Origin: Sphaerisporangium krabiense
GTDB lineage: Bacteria > Actinomycetota > Actinomycetes > Streptosporangiales > Streptosporangiaceae
Reading direction: 5' to 3'
DNA: 64,000 bases
Assembly (NCBI RefSeq): GCF_014200435.1
Contig: NZ_JACHBR010000001.1
Span: forward strand, 2,604,001 to 2,668,000
The position numbers were made by a program, and so were the translations under genes. Of this stretch, positions 55,230 through 62,492 are shown one piece after another; positions within the stretch are counted from its first letter, which is position 1; each line of letters begins with the position of its first letter. The notes beneath the pieces are model-generated. The model made no database searches, was not told the origin of the DNA, and worked only from the letters and a program-made list of their open reading frames with translations.

Positions 55230-56318
55230 GCCTTAAGGATCGCCACTAATCGAGATCAACAAGCTTGAACATCTAGTCGCTTCAAGATTGTGACCAAGCA
55301 CTGCAAGGGAACCACTGCAAGATGGGAGGTCTGGACACGTCTCGCAGATGCCAATTGGCAGCCGGAACAATCCGTACACACTGCTACCCAAGCCGTGTAC
55401 AGGCAAGACCGCCGCGCCGTTCCTGGTGCTTGGGCCTTGGGGGCCCTGCACTCCGGGTCGGCTTGCTATCGAATGATCGTGTGGCCGTCGGGGGGTTGGT
55501 TGGGTAAGCTCGATGCGGGAGTCTCGCGACCTCCATCCCATGGACCGGAGCACTCACCCCCGCGAATTCTTCTGCCACAACATCTCGCCGTTCCCAGGCA
55601 AGCACCCCCGGAACGAGGCGGACGGCCCAGGCCATCGATACGGTCTGTATACAAAGCCTGGACCAAGGTGTGGAATGCACACAGTCGATCTTGCTGACCA
55701 TGTGCTTACAGCGGCTACGGACGTCGATGAGTGAGGGTAAACCACCGTTAGGTGCGGCGCAGGGCGGATGGCTGATCTGGACTGTGTTGGACAGCCTCGC
55801 TCCCGCTACAGATCAGATGGGGCAACACGGTGGCTGAGGCCCGTGACGATCGCGTACTTCGGCGCCCGTCTCACGGGCTGGGTGATCGCCGGCAAGGTCC
55901 TCCTCCGTCGGGCCTTGCCACTGGGTGACCATGTCTGAGGTGACAGCAACGTCCCCATACGTCGACGCACCCGCACCCCCCGTCCACACGCGCCTGACCA
56001 CGGTCTCGCTCAGGCGAGCAGGGCGATTGCTCCGCCTGAAAAGCGGCAGGTCATCCTGTCGTATCACCCGACTCGGCAGGTACGGGACATGCACGAGATG
56101 ATCCTGCAAAGCATGCGGACTATGCGGGACGTTCGGGCAGCTCACGCGAAACGAACGAGCCATACAGCCGCCGCTCTCAAAACGCGGGTGCCAGTCAGGC
56201 TGCCGCGCGCCTTTCGCTCCTCGGGCCTATCGATTCACATCCCTGTCGCAGACTACGCAACCGATCAGCCGCGCACAGCGTCACACGTCCATGATCCTGC
56301 TCGCGACCCGCCAAGACC
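55230..56318. other. Long region without a recognised gene
   Basis: About 1.1 kb between the STAND gene start and a short membrane-protein gene. Several open frames exist on both strands, but none shows a family motif, ribosome site and codon bias together. The first 100 bp should hold the STAND promoter. The rest is probably decayed element DNA. Confidence 0.45.
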
Positions 56319-56735
56319 TTGACCTTTGCCGGCATATGGAACTGGCTCACCCATCTGAACTATGGCGACGTCCCTACCTGGGTGGCGAGCGTCGGCACGG
56401 TCGGCGCCCTCTGGTTCGCCGCTTCGACGATCAAGCACCAGACGAAGCAGATGGAAGATGACCGCAAACGGCGCGACGAGGAGGAACGCCAGCGCAAGGT
56501 AGATGCGAAGAAGACTCAACTCGGCCAAGCACGCCAGGTGATGCGCGACGTCCAACCGCTCCAACCGAAAGACGAGGCCCTGAACGCACTCGTCCGACTG
56601 GTTTTTTGCTTTCCACGTTCACGCGGTGCCTTTCAGCTCTGTGGGAGCTACCGGCGGGAATCTTCCCAGGAGAGCTTCAGAGATCGTCTGCGTCGTCGGG
56701 TGTCAGGGGCAGTGGCCGCCCGGCCTTTCTGGTGA
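56319..56735 (+). pseudogene. Truncated membrane protein with coiled-coil
   Basis: The frame from TTG 56319 starts TFAGIWNWLTHLNYGDVP and has a membrane helix DVPTWVASVGTVGALWFAAS. A charged coiled coil follows (IKHQTKQMEDDRKRRDEEER, QRKVDAKKTQLGQARQVMRD). This opening is common in a family of actinobacterial membrane proteins of about 180-250 residues. After about codon 95 the sequence turns into unrelated Ser/Arg-rich residues, suggesting a frameshift or deletion that removed the usual C-terminal domain. Function unknown. Confidence 0.6.
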
Positions 56736-56851
56736 GCTTGGAGAGCAGGTGTGAGAAGGCGTCCAGGCAGTGCCGGGCGGGTCATTGAGACAGGAGCAGG
56801 CCGCTGTAGGAACACCAGGAGGATGTCATCGGTGTTCGCTTAGATGGGCGT

Positions 56852-57520
56852 ATGACTGCTCATGATGTGGCCTGTCTGCTGCCTGGCATTCCGGTGCTCC
56901 GTGACCTCTGCCGGTCGGTGGCGGTATTGGAGGCGATCCTGAGCCCTGACTGGGAGAGCCGATATCACTCCTTCGATGTGATGTGGAGCCCTGGAGAGGA
57001 GATGGCCTCGATGCGGAACGGGTCGGGAGATGAGTACTCCATCGTCTTCTCGGCGGCCGGTGCGTACATCCGCGGCTTCGACCATGAGGCGGTGATGAGC
57101 CCGTACATGGAGGACGGGCCGTGGCCGGGAGTGCTCGACTCGGTGCCCGGTGTCTTTCGTCACCTGGTGGAGGAGGCCGCGTTCTGTGACGAGGACGGTA
57201 TGCCGGTGGTAACTGCCTGCCTGTGGCGTGAGGCACGGGATGAGCATTGGCGGGTGGGAGAGATCGAGTACCCGGACGGTGAGAACGACCCGGATGGAGC
57301 CGCTCGCCTGTTCGGACTGCTCGTCGATCCGTCGCCGGAGGCGTTTCAGCGGTTCGCCGAGGATTATTACGAGATCTCCGTGGACCTCGATGCTGTGCGG
57401 CACCTCTATGCTCTTCGCCCTCTCACGTCGGCAGTCGTCACCGCGTTGAACCCTGATCTCACCTTGGGGGATCTGGCCGAAGACCTCGCGGCGGCGAGGT
57501 ATCCGTCTGTGGCCGGCTGA
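56852..57520 (+). CDS. Conserved actinobacterial protein, unknown function
   Basis: The intact 222-residue protein begins MTAHDVACLLPGIPVLRDLC and has the distinctive segment MASMRNGSGDEYSIVFSAAG followed by AYIRGFDHEAVMSPYMEDGP. The Ser/Asp/Glu-rich core and aromatic strands look like a compact alpha/beta domain. Similar proteins are scattered in actinobacteria, and some neighbour toxin-like genes, so an immunity or sensor role is conceivable, without proof. It is the best-preserved small gene of the older island. Confidence 0.72.
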   Translation: MTAHDVACLLPGIPVLRDLCRSVAVLEAILSPDWESRYHSFDVMWSPGEEMASMRNGSGDEYSIVFSAAGAYIRGFDHEAVMSPYMEDGPWPGVLDSVPGVFRHLVEEAAFCDEDGMPVVTACLWREARDEHWRVGEIEYPDGENDPDGAARLFGLLVDPSPEAFQRFAEDYYEISVDLDAVRHLYALRPLTSAVVTALNPDLTLGDLAEDLAAARYPSVAG

Positions 57521-57580
57521 GTGATTGCTCTGTGGGGACTGGGTGAGGTGCCTCCAGGGCCAGCCCCCGTGAGATGAATG

Positions 57581-57600
57581 CTGTACAGCAGTCTGTACAG
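57581..57600. repeat. Two copies of CTGTACAG near the island end
   Basis: The palindromic octamer occurs at 57581-57588 and 57593-57600, 12 bp apart. It lies about 90 bp from the tRNA 3' remnant and may be an arm or excisionase site of the old element, or an operator. Confidence 0.45.
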
Positions 57601-57691
57601 CGACATCGCCTCACTCGATCACACTCCACCAGCCCGTTTCCACCGCCTGAGCAGGCCGAGACGTCGCTGACGAGGTATCTGCTGCCCTTCC

Positions 57692-57736
57692 CTACGGATC
57701 AGAAGGTCGGGGGTTCGGGTCCACTCGGCCGCGCCA
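57692..57736 (+). repeat. Degenerate 3' half of tRNA-Arg, far end of the older island
   Basis: Starting at the anticodon loop (CTACGGA) the 45 bases match the tRNA-Arg 3' half through CCA with four substitutions. One changes the T loop (TTCGGGT) and another breaks a T-stem pair. The 5' half is absent. It is the displaced tRNA end left when the older island integrated. Confidence 0.9.
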
Positions 57737-57743
57737 GATGGAA

Positions 57744-57777
57744 GCCCTGGTCATTTCAGCGATGGCCAGGGCGTTTG
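57744..57777 (+). terminator. Terminator after the tRNA remnant
   Basis: GCCCTGG and CCAGGGC form a 7-bp stem, followed by GTTTGTG. It is probably the original host terminator of the tRNA gene. Confidence 0.65.
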
Positions 57778-57833
57778 TGCGTTGGTGTTCGCATCCATAC
57801 TGAAGGCGATTGATGCATCTGCCTGCGGGGCGG

Positions 57834-58562
57834 TCAGCGAGGCCGGGGGCCCTTCTTCTTGCGGCCGGCTAGTGCGGTCCGGCGGGCGGAGCTGTTCTGT
57901 GTGGGTTTTTGTGCTTTTCGTGGAGTCGGTTTCTCCGCGGGGGAGGCGGGGGGGCGGCCGCGTGAGCTGTTCACTGTGCGGCCGCGGACGATGCCGATGA
58001 AATCTTCGACCAGCTCGGTGGTCGCGTCCGTGGGCCAGGTCAGTGCGACCTGGGACTGCGGGGCGTCCGGCACCGGTCGGTAAGTGAGATCTCTGCGGTG
58101 GTGGAGGCGTGCCAGTGACAGCGGGACCAGGAGAATTCCGGTGCCGGACGCCACCAGCTTGATCGTGTCCGCCGTTGTGGCCGGGCGGGTGAACGCGGGT
58201 AGCCCGGGGCGGGCCGTCCATTCGATGGTGTCGTCCAGAGGGTGGAACACCTCCTCGTCGACGAGGTCGGCGATGGTCACCTCGTCGGCGGCGGCGATCG
58301 CGTGGTCCTTGGGCACCATGACCACCGTGGTCTCCACGTAGAGAGGGATCACGCTGAGTCCGTCCCGGTCGACCGGCAGCCTGACGAAGCCGGCGTCGGC
58401 GCCGCCGTTCCGCAGGACTTCCACCACTTCGGCGGCGGGAACCGCGACCAGGGTGACCGGCACGCCGGGCATTCTCTCGCTCCAGATGTCGACCCATTTC
58501 CCGAGTGTCACTCCGGGCGCGTACGCCAGTCGAAACATCCTGCCGGTCTCTCCATCAGTCAC
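57834..58562 (-). CDS. LysR-type substrate-binding domain protein without HTH
   Basis: From GTG 58562 the product has 242 residues. It contains only the LysR effector-binding fold: FRLAYAPGVTLGKWVDIWSE, PVTLVAVPAAEVVEVLRNGG, VVMVPKDHAIAAADEVTIAD and SGTGILLVPLSLARLHHRRD. The N-terminal winged HTH of LysR regulators is missing. The C-terminal 40 residues are basic (RKAQKPTQNSSARRTALAGR). It is divergent from a DUF5997 gene, a pairing often seen in actinobacteria. Its role is unknown; DNA binding through the basic tail is possible. Confidence 0.85.
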   Translation of the reverse strand: MTDGETGRMFRLAYAPGVTLGKWVDIWSERMPGVPVTLVAVPAAEVVEVLRNGGADAGFVRLPVDRDGLSVIPLYVETTVVMVPKDHAIAAADEVTIADLVDEEVFHPLDDTIEWTARPGLPAFTRPATTADTIKLVASGTGILLVPLSLARLHHRRDLTYRPVPDAPQSQVALTWPTDATTELVEDFIGIVRGRTVNSSRGRPPASPAEKPTPRKAQKPTQNSSARRTALAGRKKKGPRPR

Positions 58563-58617
58563 TTCCTCAGGGTACCGATGGCAGGGAAACCTGTTCCGGC
58601 TCACTACTCTTGACACC

Positions 58618-58989
58618 ATGAGCTCGCCCAAACCGAAGAACACCCAGACGATGAAGCCTGTGACCGCGGCCAAGAAGCTGGGTGTGCCCCTCTCGGCCAC
58701 TCCCGCCGAGTTCCAGGCGGGCGTCGTCTCCAGGGACGAGTTGAACCGGTTGCAGTCGACGCCACCCGCCTGGCTCACTGACCTGCGCCGTAACGGCCCG
58801 CACACCAAGCAGGTCATCGCCGCGAAGCTCAAGGTCTCCGTCGCCGGACTGATCAGAAACGGAGTCACCGGACCGCTCACCACCGCCGAGATCGAGGCGT
58901 TGAAAGCGGAGAACCCGGAGTGGCTGGAGCGCGAGCGGGCCCTCCAGATCGAGGTCCGCAAAGAAGCGCTCCGCCTGAAGCAACGCTAG
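58618..58989 (+). CDS. DUF5997 family protein
   Basis: The 123-residue protein starts MSSPKPKNTQTMKPVTAAKK and continues LGVPLSATPAEFQAGVVSRD, ELNRLQSTPPAWLTDLRRNG and VIAAKLKVSVAGLIRNG, which is the DUF5997 pattern. It is small, basic and mostly helical. It is divergent from the LysR-like gene with 55 bp between starts, so shared control is likely. The biochemical role of the family is not known to me. Confidence 0.88.
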   Translation: MSSPKPKNTQTMKPVTAAKKLGVPLSATPAEFQAGVVSRDELNRLQSTPPAWLTDLRRNGPHTKQVIAAKLKVSVAGLIRNGVTGPLTTAEIEALKAENPEWLERERALQIEVRKEALRLKQR

Positions 58990-59164
58990 AAAACCGAGAT
59001 CCCGCACGTTCCACCTCAGACGCGTCTTCAGGCCGCCGTCACCGCGTCGCCGAGCGACCATCTGCTTGGTAACGAGCCTGGACGAGGCCGGCAGCGAACG
59101 ACGATAACGGGATCCGGCCTTGTGTCTCAGGTCGCTCTCACGGGCGTGCGATAGGTTGCCTGCC

Positions 59165-59713
59165 ATGGCTGAACTCGGGCCCGTCGCCTGGCCACCTGCC
59201 AGGATAAGGACCGAACGGCTCGTGCTTCGTGAGCCCGAGGTCCGAGACCGTGCGGCGCTCGTCAAGCTGTTCACCTCGCCCGAGGTGGGCGCCTACATCG
59301 GTGGGCCCCGGCCGCGTGACGAGTTCGAGCGCGCGTTGCCCGCCGTGCCCACGCGGCGCCCTGGCCTCTTCGTGGTCGATCTCGATGGGACGATGATCGG
59401 CATCATCGAGATCGACCGGCGCGACGCCGAGCGTCCGGGGCACGTCCGGCCGGATGGCGGTGAGGTCGAGGTCGGGTACATGTTCCTACCGGAGGCGTGG
59501 GGATACGGGTACGCCGCCGAGGCGTGCGCGGCGGCACTGGACTGGGTCGCCGACGCGCTGCCGGGCGAGCCGGTGGTGCTCACCACCCAGACCGCCAACG
59601 ACCGCTCGATGCGCCTCGCGGCGAAGCTGGGGTTCACCGAGGTGGAGCGGTTCGAGGAGTACGGCGCCGAGCAGTGGTTCGGTGTGCGGTCCTCGGTCAC
59701 GCTGTCAGGTTGA
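59165..59713 (+). CDS. GNAT-family N-acetyltransferase (RimJ/RimL-like)
   Basis: The 182-residue protein has the GNAT fold: RTERLVLREPEVRDRAALVK at the start, EVGYMFLPEAWGYGYAAEAC with the acetyl-CoA pyrophosphate-binding loop, and VVLTTQTANDRSMRLAAKLG followed by FTEVERFEEYG. This is the pattern of the RimJ/RimL-like group that acetylates protein N-termini or small amines. The ATG at 59165 gives the usual short lead before RTERL. No linked gene defines the substrate. Confidence 0.92.
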   Translation: MAELGPVAWPPARIRTERLVLREPEVRDRAALVKLFTSPEVGAYIGGPRPRDEFERALPAVPTRRPGLFVVDLDGTMIGIIEIDRRDAERPGHVRPDGGEVEVGYMFLPEAWGYGYAAEACAAALDWVADALPGEPVVLTTQTANDRSMRLAAKLGFTEVERFEEYGAEQWFGVRSSVTLSG

Positions 59714-60228
59714 ACTCGGCCCTTCTGTCGCATCATCTCGGCGCGGATGTCGTCAGAGGTCATGGCGCGGCTCGGTGAGTTGGGCGTGGAGGCGCCCGCG
59801 CTCGCGGGTGAAGCGGGTCCTGCGGCGGCTGCGGGCGAAGGCAGTGATGATCGGGATGCCGCGTGCGCCGGTCCGGCGGGCCACGCGGCGTACGTGTACG
59901 CCTGCGTCGCTGCGGTCATGGCCGGGACCGCAGATCACCCCGCCGACGAACCGGCGCGGCAGATTTCGAGGAGATTAAAAGTGCCTTTGAGCTGGGATGA
60001 TGGGCTTATCTAAAGTCTTGTCCACATCGGCTCACAAGGTACTTCTCCCGTGAGGACCGTCGCGCGGTGGACGGCGACACCGTCTTACTCGCGCGGTCGT
60101 ACGTGTCCCCCGCGTTTTCGGAGTGTCCATGGCTGGAGCGGTGGGTGTCTGTCTGGAGCTTTCGACTTCGTCATCACTGTGCCGGGGCGCGGGCGCGGTC
60201 TGGATGAGGACGAGGTGAGGAGTTCGGG
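59714..60228. other. No gene recognised
   Basis: About 500 bp between the acetyltransferase and the reductase genes. A minus-strand stretch near 59753-59850 (RGIPIITAFARSRRRTRFTR, then ERGRLHAQLTEPRHDL) has protein-like composition but no start or family and may be a remnant. The last part should contain the promoter of the DHFR-DGPF-sigma operon. Confidence 0.4.
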
Positions 60229-60807
60229 GTGGGCACGGTCAGTGTTTTCGCGAGTGTTTGTGTTGATGGGGTCATGCAGGGGCCGGGGCGGGCGGATGAG
60301 GACACCAGGGGTGGGTTTCGGCACGGGGGTTGGGGGGTCGGGTACGCCGATGAGGTGATGGGGAGGTTCGTCGGGGGGATGGGGAGGGCGGCGGCGATGC
60401 TGTTCGGGCGGCGGTCGTACGACGATCTGCTGGGGTACTGGACGTCGGTGACCGAGCCCAACCCGTTCACCGAGGTGCTGGTGGGCTCGCGGAAGTACGT
60501 CGTGTCCCGGGAGGCAGGGGCTCGGCTCGTCCATCCCAACTCCACCCTGCTGGTGGGGGAGGCGGCCGGTACCGTCGCACGGCTGAAGGGCCGGATCGAC
60601 GGTGTGATCAGGGTGCTCGGGAGCGGCGAGTTGGTGCGGTCGCTGCATGCGGCGGGGCTGGTCGACGAGTATGTCCTGCTGATTCACCCGATCGTGCTCG
60701 GCTCGGGCGCGCGGCTGTTCGGTGAAGGAGAACGTGCCGACCTGATGCTGCGAGAGGCGGTCACCACCACGACCGGTGTGCTGGTCGCGCGCTACGGGGT
60801 CACGTGA
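60229..60807 (+). CDS. Dihydrofolate reductase-like (RibD C-terminal) protein
   Basis: The 192-residue protein starts at GTG 60229 with VSVFASVCVDGVMQGPGRAD, the typical beta strand and loop of the RibD C-terminal/DHFR-like family. It has AAAMLFGRRSYDDLLGYWTS, VLGSGELVRSLHAAGLVDEY and LLIHPIVLGSGARLF, the family hallmarks for NADPH binding. The substrate is unknown in these stand-alone proteins. It is followed 17 bp later by a DGPF protein and a sigma factor, so all three are probably one operon. Confidence 0.9.
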   Translation: MGTVSVFASVCVDGVMQGPGRADEDTRGGFRHGGWGVGYADEVMGRFVGGMGRAAAMLFGRRSYDDLLGYWTSVTEPNPFTEVLVGSRKYVVSREAGARLVHPNSTLLVGEAAGTVARLKGRIDGVIRVLGSGELVRSLHAAGLVDEYVLLIHPIVLGSGARLFGEGERADLMLREAVTTTTGVLVARYGVT

Positions 60808-60824
60808 CGAGGGAGGATCGGGAC

Positions 60825-61202
60825 ATGCGGTACATGCTGCTGTTTCATTACGGCGAGGCGAGCGAGGAGTCGATCGGGGCCGAGGCGATGGCCGCGGGGA
60901 TGCGGGCCATGGCCAGTTACGCCGCGACGCTGGAGCAGGCCGGGATTCTGGTGAGCGGCCAGGTGCTGCGACCGTCGATCAGTTCGACCACGCTCACGCT
61001 GGTCGACGGGGAACCGCGGATCCAGGACGGGCCGTTCGCCGACACCAAGGAGCAACTCGGGGGCGTGATCGTCATCGACGTGCCGGATCTGGACGCCGCC
61101 CTGGAGTGGGCGCGGCAGGCGCCGCCGCTGGCGTGGGGCGCCGTCGAGGTCCGGCCCGGTGCCGTGCACATCGAGGGCGGGACGTGGGTCGCGTCATCGT
61201 GA
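60825..61202 (+). CDS. YCII/DGPF-domain protein
   Basis: From ATG 60825, behind GGGAGG, the product has 125 residues. It starts MRYMLLFHYGEASEESIGAE, and the hallmark segment PRIQDGPFADTKEQLGG contains the DGPF motif. Such ferredoxin-like fold proteins are encoded next to ECF42 sigma factors across actinobacteria. Its stop overlaps the sigma factor start (GTGA). It may feed back on the sigma factor or be its target; the biochemical function is unknown. Confidence 0.92.
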   Translation: MRYMLLFHYGEASEESIGAEAMAAGMRAMASYAATLEQAGILVSGQVLRPSISSTTLTLVDGEPRIQDGPFADTKEQLGGVIVIDVPDLDAALEWARQAPPLAWGAVEVRPGAVHIEGGTWVASS

Positions 61203-62413
61203 CCGGGGAGACGGCCGCGCACGTCGCCGAGCGCACCGCGCGGGCGTCCTACGGCCGGCTGGTCGCCCTGCTGGCCGCGCCGGCCGGCGACCTCCAGCTC
61301 GCGGAGGACACGCTGGCGCACGCGTTCGAGCAGGCTCTGACCACGTGGCCGCGCGACGGTGTACCGGACAACCCTGAAGGCTGGCTGCTGACGGTCGCGC
61401 GCAACCGGCAGCGGGATCTGTGGAAGTCCGCCGCGCACCGCCGCAACCAGCCGCTGGAGGCGGCCACCGACGCCGTCGAGCCACTGAATGACCTCGAACC
61501 GGACCGGATCCCCGACCGGCGGCTGGCCCTGCTGTTCGTCTGCGCTCACCCGGCCATCGCCGCCGGCGTCCGTACCCCGCTGATGTTGCAGGCCGTGCTC
61601 GGGTTCGACGCCGCCCAGATCGCGCGGGCCTTCGCCGTGCCCGCCGGGACGATGTCGCAACGGCTGGTGCGGGCCAAGCGGCGGATCAGGGACGCCGGAA
61701 TTCCCTTCGTCGTTCCCGGGCGGCAGGCGATGCCCGAGCGGCTGCCGCCGGTGCTCGAGGCGGTGTACGGCTGCTACGCGCTGGCCTTCTCTGAGCGGGG
61801 CGAGGGGACGTCGGTCGCGGGGGAGGCCCGGTACCTGGCCGTCACGATCGCCGGGCTGCTCGGCGACGCGCCCGAGGCGTGGGCGCTGGCGGCGCTGCTC
61901 ACCCTGGCCTCGGCGCGTGCCACGACACCCGGCGACCGGTATCTGCCGTTGCAGGACCAGGACCCGGGCGAGTGGGACCGTGACCTCATCGCCGAGGGTG
62001 AGTCCTATCTCCGGCTGGCCGAGCGTCCCGGCCAGGCGCCCGGGCGGTTTCAGCTGGAGGCGGCGATCCAGGCGGTCCACTGCGATCGGGCCCGGAGCGG
62101 CGCCACCGACTGGGACACCCTGTGCACGCTTTACACCGCTCTGGTCGCGATCGCGCCGAGCCTGGGCAGCCGGGTGGCCTACGCCGCCGTGCTGGGCCGT
62201 ACCCGTTCGCCGCAGATGGGCCTGTCGGTGCTGGAGGCGTTGCCCGTCGAACGGGAACGGTTCCAGCCCTATCACGCGGCACACGGGGACCTGCTCGCCC
62301 GGCTCGGCCGGCACGAGGACGCGGTCGCGGCCTACACCCGAGCGTCCATGCTCAGCACGGACCCGGCCGTCCGGACCTTCCTCGAACGACGCGCCGAGGA
62401 GCTGTCCCGCTGA
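61199..62413 (+). CDS. ECF sigma factor, ECF42 group
   Basis: From GTG 61199 the product has 404 residues. Sigma region 2 is LQLAEDTLAHAFEQALTTWP with GWLLTVARNRQRDLW. Region 4 includes LMLQAVLGFDAAQIARAFAV and PAGTMSQRLVRAKRRIRDAG. The long C-terminal extension (about residues 200-404) has the ECF42 pattern ALAFSERGEGTSV, YLPLQDQDPGEWDRDLIAEG and GRFQLEAAIQAVHC, ending in TPR-like helices. ECF42 members lack a linked anti-sigma factor, and the extension is needed for activity in studied cases. It is coupled to the DGPF gene. Confidence 0.93.
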   Translation: MTGETAAHVAERTARASYGRLVALLAAPAGDLQLAEDTLAHAFEQALTTWPRDGVPDNPEGWLLTVARNRQRDLWKSAAHRRNQPLEAATDAVEPLNDLEPDRIPDRRLALLFVCAHPAIAAGVRTPLMLQAVLGFDAAQIARAFAVPAGTMSQRLVRAKRRIRDAGIPFVVPGRQAMPERLPPVLEAVYGCYALAFSERGEGTSVAGEARYLAVTIAGLLGDAPEAWALAALLTLASARATTPGDRYLPLQDQDPGEWDRDLIAEGESYLRLAERPGQAPGRFQLEAAIQAVHCDRARSGATDWDTLCTLYTALVAIAPSLGSRVAYAAVLGRTRSPQMGLSVLEALPVERERFQPYHAAHGDLLARLGRHEDAVAAYTRASMLSTDPAVRTFLERRAEELSR

Positions 62414-62492
62414 CCGCCGGCGACAGGAGCCGGACTCCCCGCCAGGAGGAGCCCGGCCCTCTGCCGAAAGGCGACAAGACGGGCGAGATCGG

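Noticed and set aside
59753-59938. Transposase or recombinase remnant on the minus strand
   Set aside because: Composition is protein-like in part, but no catalytic motif, inverted repeats or start codon could be found.
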